DNA from: Mesorhizobium sp. Pch-S
GTDB lineage: Bacteria; Pseudomonadota; Alphaproteobacteria; Rhizobiales; Rhizobiaceae
Direction: 5' to 3'
Length of the DNA stretch: 64,000 nt
Assembly (NCBI RefSeq): GCF_004136315.1
Contig: NZ_CP029562.1
Location: 5,541,501-5,605,500, forward strand
Below the pieces are notes generated by a model. The model had not been told where the DNA came from. It did not search any database and saw only the letters and a program-made list of their open reading frames with translations. Below are positions 20,791 to 28,467 of the stretch, in pieces. The translations under genes and the position numbers were made by a program. Each line of letters starts with the position of its first letter. The first letter of the stretch is position 1.

Positions 20791-21378
20791 ATGGCGAAAC
20801 ACGCATTCAACCTGCCGAACATGCTCACCTACGCCCGTATCGTTGCGGTGCCGATGGTCGTCGTGTGTTTCTTTCTCGAAGGCCATTTGAAATCGAGCGA
20901 TTTTGCACGCTGGCTCGCTCTGGCGATCTTCCTGGCCGCGTCGATTACCGATTATTTCGACGGCTATCTGGCACGTGCCTGGCAGCAGACCTCCAATATA
21001 GGCAGGATGCTGGATCCGATCGCCGACAAGCTTCTGGTTTCGACTTGCCTGCTGCTGCTTGCCGCTGACGAGGATGGCATAGCCGGCTGGTCGCTTTGGG
21101 CGGCCATCATCATCCTGTGCCGCGAAATCCTGGTTTCGGGCCTGCGCGAATATCTTGCAGCGCTCAAGGTGTCGGTTCCGGTCACACAACTGGCCAAATG
21201 GAAGACGACCATCCAGATGGTGGCGATCGCCTTTCTGCTTGCCGGTCCGGCCGGTGACAAGATTTTTCCGTTCACCACGGAAACCGGGTTGGTGCTGCTC
21301 TGGATTGCAGCGGTGGTCACGCTCTATACCGGCTATGACTACTTCCGTGCCGGCTTGAAGCATATCGTCGACGAGTAG
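20791..21378 (+). CDS. pgsA: CDP-diacylglycerol-glycerol-3-phosphate 3-phosphatidyltransferase
   Basis: A 195-residue membrane enzyme making phosphatidylglycerol-phosphate. The CDP-alcohol phosphotransferase motif is complete: DYFDGYLARAWQQ then GRMLDPIADK (about residues 51-77). Four to six membrane helices are visible. The start KHAFNLPNMLTYARI is typical of PgsA, and the neighbourhood uvrC-pgsA-moaD-moaE is the usual one in Rhizobiales. A second CDP-alcohol enzyme is encoded at 40500-41057. Confidence 0.95.
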   Translation: MAKHAFNLPNMLTYARIVAVPMVVVCFFLEGHLKSSDFARWLALAIFLAASITDYFDGYLARAWQQTSNIGRMLDPIADKLLVSTCLLLLAADEDGIAGWSLWAAIIILCREILVSGLREYLAALKVSVPVTQLAKWKTTIQMVAIAFLLAGPAGDKIFPFTTETGLVLLWIAAVVTLYTGYDYFRAGLKHIVDE

Positions 21379-21388
21379 CGAGACGGCG

Positions 21389-21640
21389 ATGAAGCTCATC
21401 TATTTTGCCTGGGTGCGTGAACGGATCGGGAAAACCGAAGAAGACGTCGAACTCCCGGCAGAGGTGACCACAGTGGCCGAGTTGCTGGCTTGGTTGAAAT
21501 CGCGCGGCGATGAGTACGAAAACGCGCTCCAGCACCCGCGTTCGATCCGTGTCGCCATCAATCAGGAGCATGTCGACCACAGCGAGAAGATAGCTGGCGC
21601 GCGCGAGATTGCGCTGTTTCCGCCGATGACGGGAGGTTGA
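21389..21640 (+). CDS. moaD: Molybdopterin synthase small subunit
   Basis: An 83-residue ubiquitin-like protein ending FPPMTGG; the C-terminal Gly-Gly is thiocarboxylated and donates sulfur to precursor Z. It begins KLIYFAWVRERIGK, the MoaD start. It is placed 10 bases after pgsA and 4 bases before moaE, its partner subunit. Confidence 0.95.
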   Translation: MKLIYFAWVRERIGKTEEDVELPAEVTTVAELLAWLKSRGDEYENALQHPRSIRVAINQEHVDHSEKIAGAREIALFPPMTGG

Positions 21641-21644
21641 TGCC

Positions 21645-22112
21645 GTGTCCGACGTCGTTGTGGCGAAGGTCAGCATCCAGGCCCAGGATTTCGACATTGC
21701 GGCGGAGGTCGCGGCTCTTGCCGCCGGGCGCGCCGATATCGGCGCCATAGTCACGTTTTCCGGGCTTTGTCGTGATGAAGGCGGTGTGCTCACAGCGCTC
21801 GAGCTTGAACATTATCCCGGCATGGCCGAAGCTGAGATCGGCCGCATTGCGGACGAAGCCATCGGACGCTGGCCGTTAAAGGGGATCACGGTCATTCATC
21901 GCCATGGCCAGATTCGGCCTGGCGAGAACATCGTGCTGGTTGTCACTGCATCCGCACATCGACAGGCTGCCTTCGAGGCCGCCGATTTCCTGATGGATTA
22001 CCTCAAATCGCGTGCACCTTTCTGGAAGAAGGAGCACCGTACCGACGGTATCGACGGCAATTGGGTCGAGGCCAAGGACAGGGACGACAAGGCGGCGGCC
22101 CGCTGGCGCTGA
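21645..22112 (+). CDS. moaE: Molybdopterin synthase catalytic subunit
   Basis: A 155-residue MoaE. It uses a GTG start at 21645. The motifs GAIVTFSGLCRDEGG, LELEHYPGMAEAEI, VIHRHGQIRPGE and the catalytic-Lys region SRAPFWKKE are present in order. With MoaD it forms the dithiolene of molybdopterin, needed by the molybdenum enzyme encoded at 28468. Confidence 0.96.
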   Translation: MSDVVVAKVSIQAQDFDIAAEVAALAAGRADIGAIVTFSGLCRDEGGVLTALELEHYPGMAEAEIGRIADEAIGRWPLKGITVIHRHGQIRPGENIVLVVTASAHRQAAFEAADFLMDYLKSRAPFWKKEHRTDGIDGNWVEAKDRDDKAAARWR

Positions 22113-22218
22113 CTGGATTTCGCGCTCGAAAATACCCCAGATCGGTCATGGATTGTCCGCAATCACGGCGGATTTTTCGTTGGCGCCGACGTTTGTCGAG
22201 TGCCAATGGAGCAGTGTC

Positions 22219-22662
22219 ATGTTGGACAGGATCGCGGAATTCCTGATCTTCGGCTTCGCGCCCTTGATGGTGGGGATGCTTGTCTCAACCGACATGTCCG
22301 CGGCGGCCGAGCGCCGGTTGACCGGCGAAGTGATCTACCGCGAGCACATGATCCTGCCCGCGAACGCGGTGCTTACCGTGCAGTTGCTCGATACATCACA
22401 GTCCGATGCTCCCGCCAAGGTGATCTGCGAGCAGAGGATCACACCTGCCGGCCAGGTGCCCATGCGTTTCACGCTGAAATTCGATAGTCGGGACATCCGC
22501 CCGAAGACGACTTATGCGGTGGACGCCACTATTACGGTCGACGGCCAGACCCAGTTCCTGACCAATGCTCGACACTATATCGATCCGCTTGCCAGCGAAC
22601 CGATGACGATGGTGCTGAAACAAGTTCAGGACAAGCAAGGCGATACGGCTACTCCAGGCTAG
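22219..22662 (+). CDS. YbaY-like exported protein
   Basis: A 147-residue protein starting at the ATG at 22219, with GGAGCAG upstream. The N-terminus is a hydrophobic export signal (FLIFGFAPLMVGMLVS). The mature domain (RLTGEVIYREHMILPANAVLTVQLLD, and further ITPAGQVPMRFTLKFD) matches the type III secretion lipoprotein chaperone-like YbaY/YscW fold, a small periplasmic beta domain of unclear role. I see no lipobox Cys, so it is probably soluble or signal-anchored rather than a lipoprotein. Confidence 0.8.
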   Translation: MLDRIAEFLIFGFAPLMVGMLVSTDMSAAAERRLTGEVIYREHMILPANAVLTVQLLDTSQSDAPAKVICEQRITPAGQVPMRFTLKFDSRDIRPKTTYAVDATITVDGQTQFLTNARHYIDPLASEPMTMVLKQVQDKQGDTATPG

Positions 22663-22705
22663 ATGGAGAGAGCCAGCTGGACAGCAAGCTGATACGCGAA
22701 TGCAA

Positions 22706-22731
22706 AAAAGCCGGGCACCAGCCCGGCTTTT
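22706..22731. terminator. Bidirectional rho-independent terminator
   Basis: AAAAGCCGGGC and GCCCGGCTTTT pair (11 bp) around an ACCA loop. It sits between the convergent YbaY-like gene (+) and ndk (-) and can serve both. Confidence 0.93.
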
Positions 22732-22763
22732 ATAGCGCTTGTGCCCTGCAATCGAAGGCGCGA

Positions 22764-23186
22764 TCAGCCGACGATCTCGGTGCCCGAGAACCAGTACGCG
22801 ATCTCTTCGGCAGCAGTCTCAGGAGCATCCGAGCCGTGCACGGAGTTTTCGCCGATCGACAGGGCGTGCACCTTGCGGATGGTGCCTTCTGCGGCGTTGG
22901 CCGGATTGGTGGCGCCCATGACTTCACGGTTCCTGGCGATTGCATTCTCGCCTTCGAGAACCTGCACGATGGTCGGGCCCGACGACATGAATTCGGTCAA
23001 TTCGCCAAAGAAGGGGCGATCCTTGTGGACGGCATAGAAGCCCTGGGCTTCGCGCAGGCTCATCCAGACGCGCCTGGAGGCGACGACGCGCAGGCCGGCA
23101 TCCTCGAGCATCTTGGTGATGGCGCCCGTGAGGTTGCGCTTGGTGGCATCCGGCTTGATCATCGAGAAGGTGCGTTCGATCGCCAT
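22764..23186 (-). CDS. ndk: Nucleoside diphosphate kinase
   Basis: A 140-residue NDK balancing (d)NTP pools through a phospho-His intermediate. The start at 23186 ([18 protein letters not shown]) is the standard one, with AGGACGA upstream, although the frame is open further back. The catalytic His is in [13 protein letters not shown] (about 113-125). Length and motifs are normal. Confidence 0.97.
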   Translation of the reverse strand: MAIERTFSMIKPDATKRNLTGAITKMLEDAGLRVVASRRVWMSLREAQGFYAVHKDRPFFGELTEFMSSGPTIVQVLEGENAIARNREVMGATNPANAAEGTIRKVHALSIGENSVHGSDAPETAAEEIAYWFSGTEIVG

Positions 23187-23357
23187 GGGTCGTCCTTTGG
23201 TGCTGGGAATTGAGGTGTGGCGGGCTCTATACAAGCCGCCCGGCGCATTGCCAAGGGGAGGCGTTGATCGTGCTGCCGGGCAAAATGGCCATGGCTTTGC
23301 CCTTCCCGACACTCTAGATCAGGTTCGGGGTGGACAGTGTGGGAAACCGGGGACCGG

Positions 23358-23867
23358 ATGAAACGCCATTTCATGATGTTCGCGGCCTACAATCGGTGGG
23401 CCAACAGCCGTCTCTACGATGCCGCCGACGCCCTGACCGACGAAGAATTCACGCGTAACACCGGCGCATTCTTCGGGTCGATGATGGGCACGCTCAACCA
23501 TTTGCTGGTTACTGACCGCATCTGGATGAAGCGCTTCACCGGCCAGGGAGACGCACCGGCCAGCCTTGACGCAATCGTGCAACGGGCGCTGCCGGCGCTG
23601 CGGATAGCGCGCGAGGCGGAAGACAGGCGTATTGTCGAATGGGTCGACGGTCTGAGCGACAAGGATATCGCGGGCCGGTTTTCCTATGTGACCACTGACA
23701 TGCGCACAATTTCACAGCGCCTGGCGCCAGCGCTCGATCATCTGTTCAACCATCAGACCCATCACAGGGGCCAGGCGCATATGATCCTGACAGTTCTCGG
23801 ACATGCGTCGGTTCAGCTGGATCTGATGTACTTCCAGCGGACAGAAGAGGGCCGTACTTTCGCATAA
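23358..23867 (+). CDS. DinB-family metal-binding protein
   Basis: A 169-residue four-helix-bundle protein. MMFAAYNRWANSRLYDAA is the DinB N-terminal helix; GTLNHLLVTDRIW and LFNHQTHHRGQAHMIL carry the three His expected to bind one divalent metal. DinB/YfiT proteins are thiol-dependent transferases or damage-inducible proteins; no substrate can be named. The start at 23358 is preferred to an in-frame GTG 21 bases upstream. It is divergent from ndk and alone. Confidence 0.87.
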   Translation: MKRHFMMFAAYNRWANSRLYDAADALTDEEFTRNTGAFFGSMMGTLNHLLVTDRIWMKRFTGQGDAPASLDAIVQRALPALRIAREAEDRRIVEWVDGLSDKDIAGRFSYVTTDMRTISQRLAPALDHLFNHQTHHRGQAHMILTVLGHASVQLDLMYFQRTEEGRTFA

Positions 23868-24062
23868 TTTCAATGCAGTCGTTGATTTGTTATATAATAA
23901 AATTAGACAGCAATTGACCAAAGGTGGAAAACGCACCGAAAGCCATAAATATTAAAACGTGAGAATGTACTGACGGTTTTGGTATTCTCCAGATGTTTTG
24001 ACTTCGCTGCGGGCTGATTTGGCCGTGCTGTCGAGGAAGCGCAAAACCATTAGGAGGATGTA

Positions 24063-24842
24063 ATGGCTGGTTTCGTTAGGAGTCTCGCCGGAACATTGGC
24101 GAGTGGTGCCGTCGTTGTTTGTTTGGCTTTGCCAGCAGGTGCCGATGGTCTTGGCGTGTCCGCAGGAGGTGTCAATGCAGGTGTTGGCGCTTCGATTGGT
24201 GGCTCGGGAGGCGTGAGTGCCGGGTTGGGAGCGTCGATCGGCGGTTCCAACGGTGTTAACGCAGGCGCGGGCGCCAGCATTGGCGGGGCAAGTGGAGTCA
24301 ATGCGGGGCTGGGCGCCTCGGTTGGTGGCAGCAATGGCGTCACTGCGGGGGCCGGGGCAAATGTCGGCGGATCCAACGGCGTTACAGCGGGAGGCGGAGC
24401 CACGATAGGAGGTTCCGGCGGTGTTGCAGCCGGCGCTACCGCATCGGTCGGTGGCAGTGGCGGTGTGAATGCCGGCGTTGGTGCTTCCGTTGGTGGTTCG
24501 AACGGGGTCACTGCCGGTCTCGGTGCTTCGGTCGGTGGCCGAAACGGCACCGGCGTGGGGGTTGGAGTCGGGATAGGCGGAGGTACCACGAGCAATCCGT
24601 CCGGGCCTTCCAGTCCGCGCAATCCGCTGAGCCCGGTCGCTCCAAGTGGTACGATCTTTGGCACCGCGACCAATACCGGAAAAGTCAATCCCAGCAATCC
24701 GGCCGTGCCGAGGGCCATTGCTCAGCTTTCGGACAGCAAGCTGATGAAGCTGAAGCGCCGCTGCGCCGAAGTGGTGAGCAGCGGTGCCTATGATAGCGAT
24801 CTGCAGGCACTGTGCGCCCTGCTTGCCAAGGTCAATCGCTGA
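24063..24842 (+). CDS. Secreted protein with nine 14-residue Gly-rich repeats
   Basis: A 259-residue protein with GGAGG 5-9 bases before the ATG. Residues 1-27 are a signal peptide (ending LPAGADG). Residues 36-161 are nine exact-length 14-mers of consensus GVNAGVGASIGGSN, followed by a degenerate tenth (162-175), a Pro/Ser/Asn linker, and a C-terminal helical domain with two Cys (KRRCAEVV, LQALCALL). The alternating small/hydrophobic pattern fits a beta-roll or beta-solenoid on the cell surface; function is unknown. The 195-base upstream gap is unusually A+T-rich and probably holds a strong promoter, and a terminator follows. Family members seem restricted to rhizobia, but this is memory, not a search. 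Confidence 0.85.
   Translation: MAGFVRSLAGTLASGAVVVCLALPAGADGLGVSAGGVNAGVGASIGGSGGVSAGLGASIGGSNGVNAGAGASIGGASGVNAGLGASVGGSNGVTAGAGANVGGSNGVTAGGGATIGGSGGVAAGATASVGGSGGVNAGVGASVGGSNGVTAGLGASVGGRNGTGVGVGVGIGGGTTSNPSGPSSPRNPLSPVAPSGTIFGTATNTGKVNPSNPAVPRAIAQLSDSKLMKLKRRCAEVVSSGAYDSDLQALCALLAKVNR
24168..24587 (+). repeat. 42-bp tandem repeats inside the Gly-rich gene
   Basis: Nine in-frame units of 42 bp (24168-24545) plus a degenerate tenth. Units differ at many third positions while keeping the protein period, so the array is old and kept by protein-level selection rather than recent slippage. Variable positions alternate N/T/S/A at the third residue and S/G/A at the last two. Confidence 0.9.
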
Positions 24843-24864
24843 TCCTTTCGCTCTCCGAAAAGAG

Positions 24865-24886
24865 ACAGCCCGCTTCGGCGGGCTGT
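24865..24886 (+). terminator. Rho-independent terminator of the repeat-protein gene
   Basis: ACAGCCCGC and GCGGGCTGT pair over a TTCG tetraloop, followed by TTTTC. It lies 23 bases after the stop at 24842. Confidence 0.9.
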
Positions 24887-25058
24887 TTTCTTGCACGAGG
24901 ACATTTTGGGGGACGCTGGTGCGCGGGCGGCGAACCTCACGGGTTCAGTTTTCCACCTGGCCCACAATTCCCTGCAGTGTCTTCCATTGCACGCGGTCGG
25001 CTTCAATGCGAAGCCGTGGGGCGTCGGTCGTCTGTCCGAGCCGACGGATGTGCTCTGA

Positions 25059-26339
25059 ATGTCCATGAACAGCTATTCCGAAAAGACCGGGCGCATGATC
25101 GCCCTCCTGCTGATCGCCGGCTCCGGCGTCGTCGCTGTCGCCAAAGGCATGAGTCTGTCGTTTCTTGCGATTCGACTGCAGCAGGACTTTGGGCTCGGTC
25201 CGGCCGGAATCGGTGCGCTGATCGGTGTGGGGCCTCTGCTTGGTGCGATGGTCAGTCCGCTTGCCGGAGCGATTTCGGATCGGCTCGGGCGCAGAACCGT
25301 GCTGGCCATCGCCATATCCTTCGCCGGCCTCGGCATGGCTGGCCTTGGACTTGCCCAATCCGTCGCGGCCTTCACATTTGCCCACATCGTGGCCTCGATC
25401 GCTGGCGCCGTCTACGAGCCGGCTGCCCGCGCGATGATGAGCGATGCTGCGCCTGAAAGACTGCGCCTGAAGGTGTTTTCGTGGCGCTACCTCGCCATCA
25501 ATGCCGGCTGGGCGATCGGTCCCATGATCGGGCTGGCTTTCGGCGCGACTTCCGACATTCTGTTCGTCGTGGCCGGCATGGTTCATCTGATGTTCGGGGT
25601 AATCATCTTCCTGCTGGTGCCGGAGATTGCCACAAGTGCAGCGAATACCGCCCAGCAGCATATCGGCGGTTGGCGGCGCCTTGTCGGTGCTTTCCGCGAT
25701 CCCAGGCTGATGTTCTTTGCCGGTGGCGGCACGCTGTTGGTTGCCGTCTACGGGCAGTGGTCGGTGCCGCTGTCGCAGTACATCATCAAGGATTTCACCA
25801 GGGGCGTGGAAATATTCGCCTTGCTGGTCAGCACCAATGCGGCCGCTGTGCTGGTAGCCAGCACACCCGCGCGTTGGGTGATCGAGCGGATCGGCGCGCT
25901 GCATGCTCTGGTCCTGGGCTGCGTGCTGTTTCTCCTGGGCAATCTGGGATTTGCAGCATCTTCGGGTGTCGAGATGCTGGTCGCTTCGATGATTGTCTTC
26001 ACGATCGGCGAGGTTCTTGTCGTTCCGGCCGAATACATGCTGGTCGACGGCATTTCGACGGCCGCCAACAGAGGCACCTATTTCGGGGCGCATTCGCTGT
26101 CCACCATCGGCAACTTCTTTGGCCCATTGCTGGCTGGAATGGCTCTTGGAGCCTATGGCGGAACCGGAATGTTCCTGTTGTTCGCAGTGTTTTCGGCCGG
26201 CAGCGCACTGCTTTTCGCCATTGGTCATTCCTTGCCACCGCCGCGCCGGCTTGGCGCCGACGCTCCGGCGGAGGCTGTCGACACCGCGTTGAGCGACTTG
26301 TTGCGGGCAGGCCGGCTGGCACCTCTCAGGACAGCATAG
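25059..26339 (+). CDS. MFS transporter
   Basis: A 426-residue, 12-helix major facilitator protein of the inner membrane. The signature between helices 2 and 3, GAISDRLGRRTVL, is at about 70-82, and helix 1 carries GVVAVAKGMSLSFLAIRL. Similarity is to multidrug or sugar efflux MFS members (MdtH/YceL-like); the substrate is not readable from sequence. Alternative start at MNSYSE (25065) two codons later. It is not evidently in an operon. Confidence 0.88.
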   Translation: MSMNSYSEKTGRMIALLLIAGSGVVAVAKGMSLSFLAIRLQQDFGLGPAGIGALIGVGPLLGAMVSPLAGAISDRLGRRTVLAIAISFAGLGMAGLGLAQSVAAFTFAHIVASIAGAVYEPAARAMMSDAAPERLRLKVFSWRYLAINAGWAIGPMIGLAFGATSDILFVVAGMVHLMFGVIIFLLVPEIATSAANTAQQHIGGWRRLVGAFRDPRLMFFAGGGTLLVAVYGQWSVPLSQYIIKDFTRGVEIFALLVSTNAAAVLVASTPARWVIERIGALHALVLGCVLFLLGNLGFAASSGVEMLVASMIVFTIGEVLVVPAEYMLVDGISTAANRGTYFGAHSLSTIGNFFGPLLAGMALGAYGGTGMFLLFAVFSAGSALLFAIGHSLPPPRRLGADAPAEAVDTALSDLLRAGRLAPLRTA

Positions 26340-26431
26340 CGGTTTCTGGCGGCGTCTGGCCGCCTTCGGGTTGAAACAGTCGGCCGCATCCCCTTGCCAT
26401 TGTTGCCCATACGGGTCAAAACCGCGCCGCC

Positions 26432-28308
26432 ATGCTTATCATCAATGACCTTTCGCTCCGCATCGCCGGACGCCTGCTCCTCGACCATGCTTCGCTGACG
26501 CTGCCCACCGGCACGAAGGCAGGCCTTGTCGGCCGCAATGGCACGGGCAAGACCACGCTGTTCAAGGCGATCACCGGCGATCTCGCTTCCGAGACCGGCT
26601 CGATCAGCATTCCGAAGAACACGCGCATCGGCCAGGTGGCTCAGGAAGCTCCCGGCACGGAGGATTCGCTGCTGGAGATCGTGCTGGCCGCGGACAAGGA
26701 GCGTGCCGCGCTGATGGAAGAGGAAAAGACGGCGACCGATCCCAACCGCATTGCCGAGATCCATATCCGGCTGGCCGACATCGATGCGCATACCGCCGAA
26801 TCCCGTGCCGCGACCATCCTCGCCGGCCTGGGCTTTGACGAGGCGGCGCAGGCGCGGCCCGCATCATCCTTTTCCGGCGGCTGGCGTATGCGGGTCGCAC
26901 TGGCAGCGGTGCTGTTTTCCGAGCCTGACCTGCTGCTGCTCGACGAGCCGACCAACTATCTCGACCTCGAGGGCACGCTCTGGCTGGAAAACTACGTTTC
27001 GAAGTATCCGCATACCGTGCTTCTGATCTCGCACGATCGTGATCTGCTCAATCGTGCAGTCAACTCGATCGTGCATCTCGACCAGCAGAAGCTGAGTTTC
27101 TGGCGCGGCGGCTACGATCAGTTCGAGCGGCAGCTTTCCGAACAGCAGGAACTGCAGGAAAAGAGCCGGATCAAGCAGGAGGCGCAGCGCAAGCACCTGC
27201 AATCTTTCGTGGATCGCTTTCGTGCCAAGGCCTCCAAGGCAAGGCAGGCACAGTCACGCATCAAGGCCCTCGAGCGCATGAAGCCGATTGCGGCGCTGGT
27301 CAACGATTCCGTCAAGCCATTCTCCTTTCCGGAGCCGGTGAAGACGGTGGCTTCGCCGATCGTGGCGCTGTCCGGCGTCGAAGTGGGCTATGCGCCGGGC
27401 AAGCCCATATTGAAGAAGATGACGTTGCGCATCGACGCCGATGATCGCATCGCGCTGCTTGGTGCCAACGGCAACGGCAAGTCGACCTTTGCCAAGCTGC
27501 TCGCCGGACGACTCAAGGCCGAAACCGGCAGATGACGATCGCGCCTGGCTTGAAGGTGGCGATCTTTGCCCAGCATCAGCTCGATGACCTGCGCCCGGAC
27601 GAAAACGCCTACGAGCACGTGCGCCGTCTCATGCCGGAGGCGCCTGAAGCCAAGGTGAGGGCGCGTGTCGCGCAGTTCGGTTTGGCAACCGAGAAGATGA
27701 ACACCGCTGCCAAGGACCTGTCCGGTGGTGAAAAAGCGCGGCTGCTGATGGGACTGGCTGCCTTCGATGGTCCCAACCTGTTCATCCTCGACGAACCGAC
27801 CAACCATCTCGATATCGATTCCAGAGAATCGCTGATCCATGCGCTCAACGACTTTCCGGGCGCCGTAATCCTGGTTTCGCACGACCGCCACCTGCTCGAG
27901 GCGACGGCGGATCGGCTCTGGCTGGTCAAGGATGGCGCGGTCAATCCGTATGACGGCGATCTCGACGATTACAAGACGCTGGTGACCGGGGTATCGGCCG
28001 ATCGTCGCGAAAAGCGGGAAGCCGACAAGGCTTCCAAGGCGGACCGGCGTCGCGAGGCAGCCGCAAGGCGCGCGGCGCTGGAGCCGCTGGCAAAGGAAAT
28101 CCGCGCGACCGAGGGGCTGATGGATCGCCTGCGCAAACGCATCGATCTGATCGAGGATGAGCTTGCCAATCCGGCGCTCTACGAAAAGGATCCGATCAAG
28201 GCGACGCGCTTTGCCAAGGAGCGTTCGGAGCTGGCAGCGCAGCTCAACGCGCATGAAGAGCGTTGGCTGACGATGTCGGCCGAATATGAGGAAGGCATCG
28301 CCGAGTAG
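26432..28308 (+). pseudogene. ABC-F family ATPase, split by a -1 frameshift at 27532
   Basis: Two abutting frames make one ABC-F protein of about 625 residues. The first (26432-27535) has Walker A GRNGTGKT, signature FSGGWRMRVALA, Walker B LLLLDEPTNYLD, the inter-domain linker, and the second Walker A GANGNGKST, then stops. The second (27532-28308) starts ATG with a 4-base ATGA overlap and carries signature LSGGEKARLLMG, Walker B LFILDEPTNHLDID and a C-terminal coiled coil. The join LKAETGR/MTIAPGLKVAIFAQHQ is seamless, so one base has probably been lost near 27530 (GGCAGATGA). Intact homologues (Uup/YheS-type) are ribosome-associated factors. It could be a true mutation, a sequencing error, or two coupled half-proteins. 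Confidence 0.85.
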
Positions 28309-28467
28309 CTTGCCGATCCTGCCGCAGAACCCGCAGGATTACGATCCGCTGGTTCCATGGCGGCAGGAAATAGATTTCCTCGTGGTTCCCGCGGGAGGTT
28401 GGCGTTGCCTCCCGTCCTTGGACAACTGGCCCTACACTCCGGGCCGGCGAACAGGTAAAAGAGCCTT

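Noticed and set aside
24168..24587. Regular 42-bp repeats considered as a CRISPR array
   Set aside because: The repeats are contiguous, in frame and lack spacers; they encode the Gly-rich protein.
27388..28254. A 288-codon minus-strand frame opposite the ABC-F gene
   Set aside because: Shadow of the ABC-F frame; no ribosome binding site and no domain.
28309..28467. Inverted repeat in the leader of the molybdopterin enzyme considered as a Moco riboswitch
   Set aside because: Only one short 7-bp stem is visible, without the multi-helix pattern of that riboswitch.
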